From Lamellibrachia satsuma (Eukaryota > Annelida > Polychaeta > Sabellida > Siboglinidae): 64,000 bases of DNA. The translations under genes and the position numbers were made by a program. Where the stretch lies: assembly GCA_033239005.1 (NCBI GenBank), contig BSQZ01000005.1, positions 11,954,501-12,018,500 of the forward strand, read 5' to 3'. This document shows, piece by piece, positions 58,701-64,000 of this stretch. The notes below the pieces were generated by a model, which saw only the letters and a program-made list of their open reading frames with translations, was not told the DNA's origin and searched no databases. Every line of letters begins with the position of its first letter. Position 1 is the first letter of the stretch.

Positions 58701-61700
58701 CCACCAGTCACTTTCCATATAGTCCCATGAACCAAACACGCCACAGCACCGTCTCTGAAACAACATCTCAGGTTAACGTCCTCAATTGGCTTAGCTCATC
58801 GCAAATCAGGTTACTTGATGTTCAGATCCTTAGAGCATGAATAGTTTAAGTAATATGAATAGTTTAAGTAATATGAATAGTTTCAGTAATATGCACTGTC
58901 GGTTTAATAAAAGACTGCATGCTTTTTGTTAAAATCAATAAAACAATTTACTTTGATCATTAGATCTAGTAACTTGTGCAAGTGTAAATAGTATTATGTT
59001 AAGTATACAGAGGACGTTTTTTGACTGAATAATTGATCAATGTGCCTGTTGATTTCATCAAAATAAATAGCACATTTTCACAAATGAGCTGGTGTGGTGC
59101 AATTTGCTGCCACCCAATGTCTGTGTTACTGCTACCCAATGTCTGTGATGCTGCTACCCAATGTCTGTGTTACTGCTACCCAATGTCTGTGCTGCTTAAT
59201 TAAGATAATTGTTTAAATATGTGCAAACTTCTTGGATGCATGTTTGTCATGGATGCATGTTTGGCGAGGATGCCTGTTTGGTGCGGATGCATGTTTGGCA
59301 TGGATGCATGTTTGGCATGGATGCATGTTTGGCCTGGATGCATGTTTGGCCTGGATGCATGTTTTGTGTGGATGCATGTTGGCCTGGATGCATGTTTTGT
59401 GCAGATGCATGTTTGGCGTGGATGCATGTTTTGTGCAGATGCATGTTTCGCCTGGATGCATGTTTCGCCTGGATGCATGTTTCGCCTGGATGCACGTTGG
59501 CCTGGATGCATGTTTTGCCTGGATGCATGTTAAATTCTCTTGTTCAACAAAAGCAAAGTGTTCAATCTATACGGCGTCCCTCCAACATTCATCGCTAGAG
59601 GGCGCTACACTTTTCCCCAGCAGACTTGTTTTTGCAAACACAACATGAAATGAACTATCATTCAGTCATGCTGCAATTACAAAAACTGTTTGTTCTTATA
59701 ATACCATCACTGTCTGTCACCAAGAACTCATTTCTACAGCTGAGTGAACTGAGGCATATAATTTTTTTTAGATTTTTTAAATATCAGAAATTTGTCTTGA
59801 ATTAATTACGTCATGGTAAATCTGAATTCTTAACTTTTTTATATATTTGTTGGCATATTTTTACACATTTCTAGCATAAGTAATTATTAAATATGAGTGA
59901 ACTGAGGCAAGGTGGGGTGAACTGAGGCAAGGTGGAGTGAACTGGGGAAAGGTGGAGTGAACTGAGGCAAGGAGGAGTGAACTGAGGCAAGGTGGAGTTA
60001 ACTGAGGCAAGGAAGAGTGAACTGGGGCAAGGTGGAGTGAACTGAGGCAAGGAGGAGTGAACTGAGGCAAGGTGGAGTGCACTGAGGCAAGGTGGAGTGA
60101 ACAGAGACAAGGAGTGAACTGAGGGAAGGTGGAGTGAACTGAGGCAAGGAGGAGTGAACCGAGGGAAGGTGGAGTGAACCGAGGCAAGGAGGAGTGAACC
60201 GAGGCAAGGAGGAGTGAACTGAGGCAAGGAGGAGTGAACTGAGGCAAGGTGGAGTGAACTGAGGCAAGGTGGAGTGAATTGAGGCAAGGTGGAGTGAACT
60301 GAGGCAAGGAGGAGTGAACTGAGGCAAGGTGGAGTGAACTGAGGCAAGGTGGAGTGAACTGGGGCAAGGTGGAGTGAACTGAGGCAAGGTGTAGTGAACT
60401 GAGGGAATATGGAGTGAACTGAGGCAAGGAGGAGTGAACTGAGGCAAGGAGGAGTGAACTGAGGCAAGGAGGAGTGAACTGAGGCAAGGTGGAGTGAACT
60501 GAGGCAAGGTGTAGTGAACTGAGGGAATATGGAGTGAACTGAGGCAAGGAGGAGCGAACTGAGGCAAGGAGGAGCGAACTGAGGCAAGGTGGAGTGAACT
60601 GAGGCAAGGTGGAGTGAATTGAGGCAAGGTGGAGTGAACTGAGGCAAGGAGGAGTGAACTGAGGCAAGGTGGAGTGAACTGAGGCAAGGTGGAGTGAACT
60701 GAGGCAAGGTGGAGGGAACTGAGGCAAGGTGTAGTGAACTGAGGGAATATGGAGTGAACTGAGGCAAGGAGGAGTGAACTGAGGCAAGGTGGAGTGAACT
60801 GAGGCAAGGAGGAATGAACTGAGGGAAGGTGGAGTGAACTGAGGCAAGGAGGAGTGAACTGAGGCAAGGTGGAGTGAACTGAGGCAAGGTGGAGTGAACT
60901 GAGGCAAGGTGGAGGGAACTGAGGCAAGGTGGAGGGAACTGAGGCAAGGTGGAGTGAACTGAGGCAAGGTGGAGTGAACTGAGGGAAGGTGGAGTGAACT
61001 GAGGGAAGGTGGAGTGAACACAACTGCACAAGCTTCAAAACAGCAACAGACTTGAACCCTGGTCCTCTCAACTGACAATTTGACCTACTGTGCCCCACAC
61101 ATCAGGGACTGACAGTCTGAGCTACTGTGCCCCACATATCAGGGACTGACAGTCTCAGCTACTGTGCCACACATATCAGGGACTAACAATTTGAGCTACT
61201 GTGCCCCACATATCAGGGACTGACAATCTGAGCTACTGTGCCCCACATATCAGGGAGAATTTGTATCAGATAATGCAACCAAATATAATAGATTTTCAAT
61301 GCATCAATTATTATTAGTATACAACGATGTAACTCATATTTAATAATTACTTATGCTAGAAATGTGTAAAAATATACCAACAAATATATAAAAAAGTTAA
61401 GAATTCAGATTTACCATGACGTACTTAATTCAACACAAATTTCTGACATTTAAAAAAATCTAAAAAAAATTATATGCCTCAAATTCTGGCAAACCGGGAT
61501 TTGCTATCTGTTTCAACAAAATTCTTTCTTACAACAGAGACAATGCTGGAACAGAACCAGATGGTCCACACATTAACGTCATCCCTCTAATGACAGTACA
61601 CGAGTTCTAGGAAGTGCGCTCACTCACCCTCACTTGCACCCTATTCCATGCCTTGCCAATGCCGTTGTCAAAGTCGTACTCATTCTTGAGGTCGTTCTTC

Positions 61701-63183
61701 ATGCCCCGCTGTATCGACCGATGCAACTGGAACACAAGACACAATAGATCAAGTGACTGCCTGGCAAATGGAGTATCACTAATTGCCACTTGGGTTCGCC
61801 TGCATCAGTCAACAGTTGTATAAGATTGTCATTATAATGTTTGTGGAGAGCACTTTTCTACAACAGCCTGCATCATTAAATTAATAATTGTTCATATTTT
61901 ATTGTATGCACATAAAAGCTGTGTGTGTTTGTGTGTGTGCGTGCGCGTGTGTGAGAGAGAGCGTGTGCCTGTAATATGTGTATTCATGTGCACAGGGCTG
62001 TGGAGTGTGTGTGCATGTAATATGTGTATTCATGTAGACAAGGCTGTGGAATGTGTGTGCATGTAATATGTGTATTCATGTGCACAGGGCTGTGGAGTGT
62101 GTGTGCATGTAATATGTGTATTCATGTGCACAGGGCTGTGGAATGAGTGTGCATGTAATATGTGTATTCATGTGCACAGGGCTGTGGAATGTGTGTGCAT
62201 GTAATATGTGTATTCATGTGCACAGGGCTGTGGAATGTGTGTGCATGTAATATGTGTATTCATGTGCACAGGGCTGAGGAGTGTGTGTGCATGTAATATG
62301 TGTATTCATGTAGACAAGGCTGTGGAATGTGTGTGTGCATGTAATATGTGTATTCATGTGCACAGGGCTGTGGAGTGTGTGTGTGTGTGCATGTAATAGG
62401 TGTATTCATGTGCACAGGCCTGTGGAGTGTGTGTGCATGTAATAGGTGTATTCATGTGCACAGGCCTGTGGAGTGTGTGTACATGTAATAGGTGTATTCA
62501 TGCGCACAGGCCTGTGGAGTGTGTGTGCATGTAATAGGTGTATTCATGTGCACAGGCCTGTGGAGTGTGTGTGCATGTAATAGGTGTATTCATGTGCACA
62601 GGCCTGTGGAGTGTGTGTGTGCATGTAATAGGTGTATTCATGTGCACAGGCCTGTGGAGTGTGTGTGCATGTAATAGGTGTATTCATGCGCACAGGCCTG
62701 TGGAGTGTGTGTGTGCATGTAATAGGTGTATTCATGTGCACAGGCCTGTGGAGTGTGTGTGCATGTAATAGGTGTATTCATGTGCACAGGCCTGTGGAGT
62801 GTGTGTGCATGTAATAGGTGTATTCATGTGCACAGGGCTGTGGAGTGTGTGTGCATGTAATAGGTGTATTCATGTGCACAGGCCTGTGGAGTGTGTGTGC
62901 ATGTAATAGGTGTATTCATGTGCACACGGCTGTGGAGTGTGTGTGTGCATGTAATAGGTGTATTCATGTGCACAGGGCTGTGGAGTGTGTGTGCATGTAG
63001 TATGGCAGACAGGAAACCCGTTCGGTGCGACTGGTTGGATGACACAGATTAACTATAGACTACTACTAACCCTACATCATATTAACTATATACTGCTATT
63101 AACCCTACATCATATTTGAAGTGTACAAGCAGGAAGCCAGTGGTCAGCTGCATCGTGATACCCACTAGCAACAGGAAGATGTA
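55686..63183 (-). CDS. Gene C: tetraspanin family protein, 3' part (6 exons, 195 residues, 5' end outside window)
   Basis: Exons in coding order: 63183-63109, 61726-61628, 58754-58683, 56998-56822, 56251-56168, 55766-55686; all phase 0. The product starts inside TM3 (Gln at 12, as in gene B), followed by the LEL with AWNRVQVR, CCG (61-63), VPASCC (93-98), KKC (C124) and GC (142-143), a six-cysteine loop. TM4 is about 155-182 with Gln169 at its exon border. The 14-residue tail reads QRTLQQDKSGMR before TAA. TM1, the small loop and TM2 must lie right of the window. The exon plan equals gene A (CCG and PASCC on separate exons), and the gene is tandem to gene B, suggesting a local tetraspanin cluster. 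The introns are largely minisatellite. Confidence 0.92.
55841..56167. other. intron of gene C, AT-rich
   Basis: No coding feature; ends in the donor GTAAGA at 56167-56162. Confidence 0.6.
56168..56251 (-). CDS. Gene C exon: GC motif and TM4
   Basis: The acceptor tattattgcag precedes GGATGT; the donor after TTCCAG is GTAAGA. 84 nt. Begins GCYAALLDRA and ends TVGFFQ. Confidence 0.93.
56331..56660. repeat. 45-bp minisatellite, about 7 copies
   Basis: The unit contains gaagtgagtgcgggagtgaa and ggactgagagaagtaaccat. A degenerate gtgaatgaagtgac tail runs to about 56790. Confidence 0.95.
56822..56998 (-). CDS. Gene C exon: PASCC part of LEL
   Basis: The acceptor aaaattacag precedes GTGGTGGAC; the donor is CGG|GTCAGT. 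The 59 codons hold VPASCCKV and KKCQQD and end FLNGR, followed by GCY on the next exon. Confidence 0.92.
57080..57300 (-). mobile_element. tRNA-derived SINE in a gene C intron
   Basis: The minus strand has a tRNA-like head (gtagcggttagaacatcaga, box B ggttcgaattc) and a body with acaatttagttcactgca, gttgcctcagttcactcagc and tgtacaaataggcacctgg. The body is shared with the SINE at 59650-61255. The 29-bp array starts at its 5' edge. Confidence 0.75.
57301..58395. repeat. 29-bp minisatellite, about 37 copies
   Basis: The unit contains acatcacaatgtacaagatg and tagctggtg. A compound unit with tcacacacaatg recurs several times, a sign of higher-order duplication. Confidence 0.95.
58396..58682. other. 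intron of gene C, unique sequence
   Basis: AT-rich; no exon other than 58683-58754 next to it. Confidence 0.5.
58683..58754 (-). CDS. Gene C exon: CCG motif of LEL
   Basis: The acceptor gttgtttcag precedes AGACGG; the donor is GGG|GTAAGT. 24 codons: RRCCGVFGS ... WWYKTNVG. Confidence 0.92.
58843..59110 (+). repeat. Interspersed repeat family member
   Basis: Partner of 46400-46725. Its start (gaatagtttaagtaatat) is tandemly repeated three times. Confidence 0.6.
59097..59195. repeat. ~24-bp tandem repeat, 4 copies
   Basis: The unit contains gctacccaatgtctgtg. Confidence 0.9.
59228..59530. repeat. 17-18-bp minisatellite, about 18 copies
   Basis: The unit is ggatgcatgtttggcctg with variants. 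Confidence 0.93.
59751..59898. repeat. Inverted repeat, left arm (148 bp; partner 61332-61480)
   Basis: From gaggcatataatttttttta to attattaaatatgagt. The reverse complement of 61332-61480 matches it with about five mismatches and one single-base indel. Confidence 0.92.
59893..61015. repeat. 20-bp minisatellite, about 56 copies, from a SINE body
   Basis: The unit on the plus strand is gtgaactgaggcaaggtgga (variants ggagga, gtgtag, gggaatat). On the gene C strand it reads ttcactccaccttgcctcag, pyrimidine-rich and ending in CAG. Three minus-strand frames stay open for 366-405 codons only because the unit lacks stops. Confidence 0.96.
61080..61255. repeat. ~38-bp repeat of the SINE tRNA-like head, about 5 copies
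   Basis: The unit contains ccccacatatcagggactga and caatctgagctactgtg. The reverse complement gcacagtagctcagattgtc contains the A-box-like TAGCTCAGATTG. Confidence 0.9.
61332..61480. repeat. Inverted repeat, right arm (partner 59751-59898)
   Basis: See left arm. It even includes the SINE-derived gaggca at its outer end, so it looks like an inverted copy of the left segment. Confidence 0.92.
61628..61726 (-). CDS. Gene C exon: first part of LEL
   Basis: The acceptor ttgtgttccag precedes TTGCATCGG; the donor is AGG|GTGAGT. 33 codons: LHRSIQRGM ... AWNRVQVR. An alternative donor six bases upstream (CAA|GTGAGG) is possible but would shorten the conserved W-to-CC spacing. Confidence 0.92.
61918..63000. 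repeat. (GT)-rich run and ~46-bp minisatellite, about 22 copies
   Basis: GT/GC-rich start at 61918-61970, then units with tgtgtattcatgtgcacagg and gctgtggagtgtgtgtgcat. The array changes from aatatgtg to aataggtg and from gggctg to ggcctg about halfway. Confidence 0.95.
63109..63183 (-). CDS. Gene C exon: TM3
   Basis: The acceptor ctctgttgcag precedes TACATC; the donor after TATGAT is GTAGGG. 75 nt, 25 codons: YIFLLLVG ... VHFKYD. Same length, phase and Gln position as gene B exon 3. Confidence 0.9.
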
Positions 63184-63428
63184 CTGCAACAGAGAATAAC
63201 AAGATGTACTGCAACAGAGAATAACAAGATGTACTGCAACAGAGAAAAACAAGATGTACTGCAACAGAGAATAACAAGATGTACTGCAACAGAGAATAAC
63301 AAGATGTACTGCAACACAGAATAACAAGATGTACTGCAACAGAGAATAACAAGATGTACTGCAACAGAGCATAACAAGATGTACTGCAACAGAGAATAAC
63401 AAGATGTACTGCAACAAAGAATAACAAT
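63184..63428 (-). repeat. 25-bp array of splice acceptors (10 acceptor copies including the real one)
   Basis: On the gene C strand the unit is gttattctctgttgcag plus TACATCTT, i.e. the intron end and the first 8 bases of the TM3 exon. Copies start every 25 bp from 63181 to 63406. The exon proper continues only from the last copy. Confidence 0.95.
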
Positions 63429-63694
63429 AATGCTGGTTCCTGACATAGCGCTTTAAGGAAATAAATACAAATCAAAACGTCCCACATTAAGTCAATAATA
63501 CAAACATGCATAGACTAGACATTGTTGTAAGTTTTATGCTATATCATACTTTAATGTTACATATGTTTTACTCTGAACGTCTGTGGAATACTAGGAAGTC
63601 ATAATTAACAACCTGGATAATTGTGTTTTAGTGCATTTTAGTGATCTTATGAGACAATGCTGTTGTAATCAAGTGCAATTTTCAATGAGCTGCG
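63429..63694. other. intron of gene C, unique sequence
   Basis: No TM1/TM2 exon of gene C is seen here. Confidence 0.5.
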
Positions 63695-64000
63695 ATGGTC
63701 GTCATGGCAACAAAATACATAAGCCTCCAACTGCTACAACTGTGCAAACAGACAAAGAAATATGTGAGGCATGTCAGCAAGGCAGTGTACAATGACTTAA
63801 AACAACTGGGTATTTGTTACGCAAGGCCAACCCACAGACGGACCACTGGTGGTCTAAGACAATGTCGGTGGCCAAAGACAATGCTGTCTACCAGTATCAA
63901 CACCACTGACTTGGTGACAGACTTAATTGAACGACAACAACATATCACTACAGTGATCGCAATCAGCCAACAACTCATCATGCAAATGAAGTCGACATAG
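63695..64000 (+). other. 101-codon ORF, possibly from a retroelement
   Basis: Open from near 63695 to a TAG at the window end, with ordinary amino acid composition and no repeats, so it stands out from the array ORFs. Segments HVSKAVYNDLKQLGI and RPTHRRTTGGLRQ loosely recall the RPTRRGxRGG stretch that precedes the endonuclease in some CR1-like LINEs. I do not recognise it firmly. It lies antisense in a gene C intron. Confidence 0.3.

Larger units (their letters stand above)
59650..61255 (-). mobile_element. SINE expanded from inside by arrays
   Basis: Minus-strand order: a repeated tRNA-like head (61255-61060), box B GGTTCAAGTCT at 61059-61049, body start (tttgaagcttgtgcagttgt, then gttcac), a 20-bp array (61015-59893), a 140-bp insert, then the SINE tail (gttcactcagctgtagaaat, then cttggtgacagacagtg) at 59757-59650. 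The same head-body-tail order without arrays is seen at 57080-57300. Confidence 0.7.

Noticed and set aside
59861..61098. Three minus-strand ORFs of 366-405 codons
   Set aside because: All three frames are open because the 20-bp unit has no stop; not a protein gene, though noted as possible exonised sequence.

Overview
The window is eukaryotic and almost certainly from an invertebrate animal. All convincing coding sequence is split into short phase-0 exons with GT-AG introns. Everything between the exons is filled with minisatellites, microsatellites and decayed transposons (LINE, tRNA-derived SINE, pogo-like, MITE-like). I favour a lancelet (amphioxus)-like marine invertebrate, because arrays built from a splice site plus a few exon bases have been described there (as I recall, called 'mirage' minisatellites at the Adh locus) and one is present here at 63184-63428. 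No sequence search was possible, so this is only a leaning; molluscs and other minisatellite-rich marine invertebrates remain open.

Coding content: three tetraspanin genes. Gene A (+ strand, 579-4260) is the 3' part of a tetraspanin, five exons covering the large extracellular loop (LEL), TM4 and C-terminus; its 5' exons lie left of the window. Gene B (- strand, 44466-7525) is a complete tetraspanin: seven exons assemble into an uninterrupted 291-residue protein, although the gene spans 37 kb. Gene C (- strand, 63183-55686) is the 3' part of a third tetraspanin, six exons from TM3 to the stop; its 5' exons lie right of the window. A and B converge tail to tail; B and C are in tandem. All three keep the LEL signature CCG ... 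PxxCC ... C ... GC, all junctions are phase 0, and the 84-nt GC/TM4 exon is the same size in all three. Gene B lacks the intron that A and C have between the CCG and PxSCC motifs.

Layout: 0-4.3 kb gene A with a 26-bp array in an intron and a 25-bp array starting at its stop codon; 4.3-7.5 kb arrays and intergenic DNA; 7.5-44.5 kb gene B, including a 376-bp intron that is nearly all (CCGA)n, a 9.7-kb array of about 130 copies of a 73-bp unit, a 0.54-kb (CCCG)n block next to a donor site, LINE and pogo remnants and many more arrays; 44.5-55.7 kb intergenic DNA with a GC-rich gene B 5' flank, LINE remnants, SINEs, a MITE and arrays; 55.7-63.2 kb gene C with array-filled introns; 63.2-64 kb a splice-acceptor array and an unidentified ORF.

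Main message of the hunt: many arrays seem to have been seeded at recognisable sequences, namely splice acceptors, SINE heads and tails, LINE 3' ends or LINE coding segments, and LTR-like termini. In gene C two arrays carry splice-acceptor-like units on the sense strand. The long low-complexity ORFs across the arrays are artefacts of repeats that lack stop codons, not genes.
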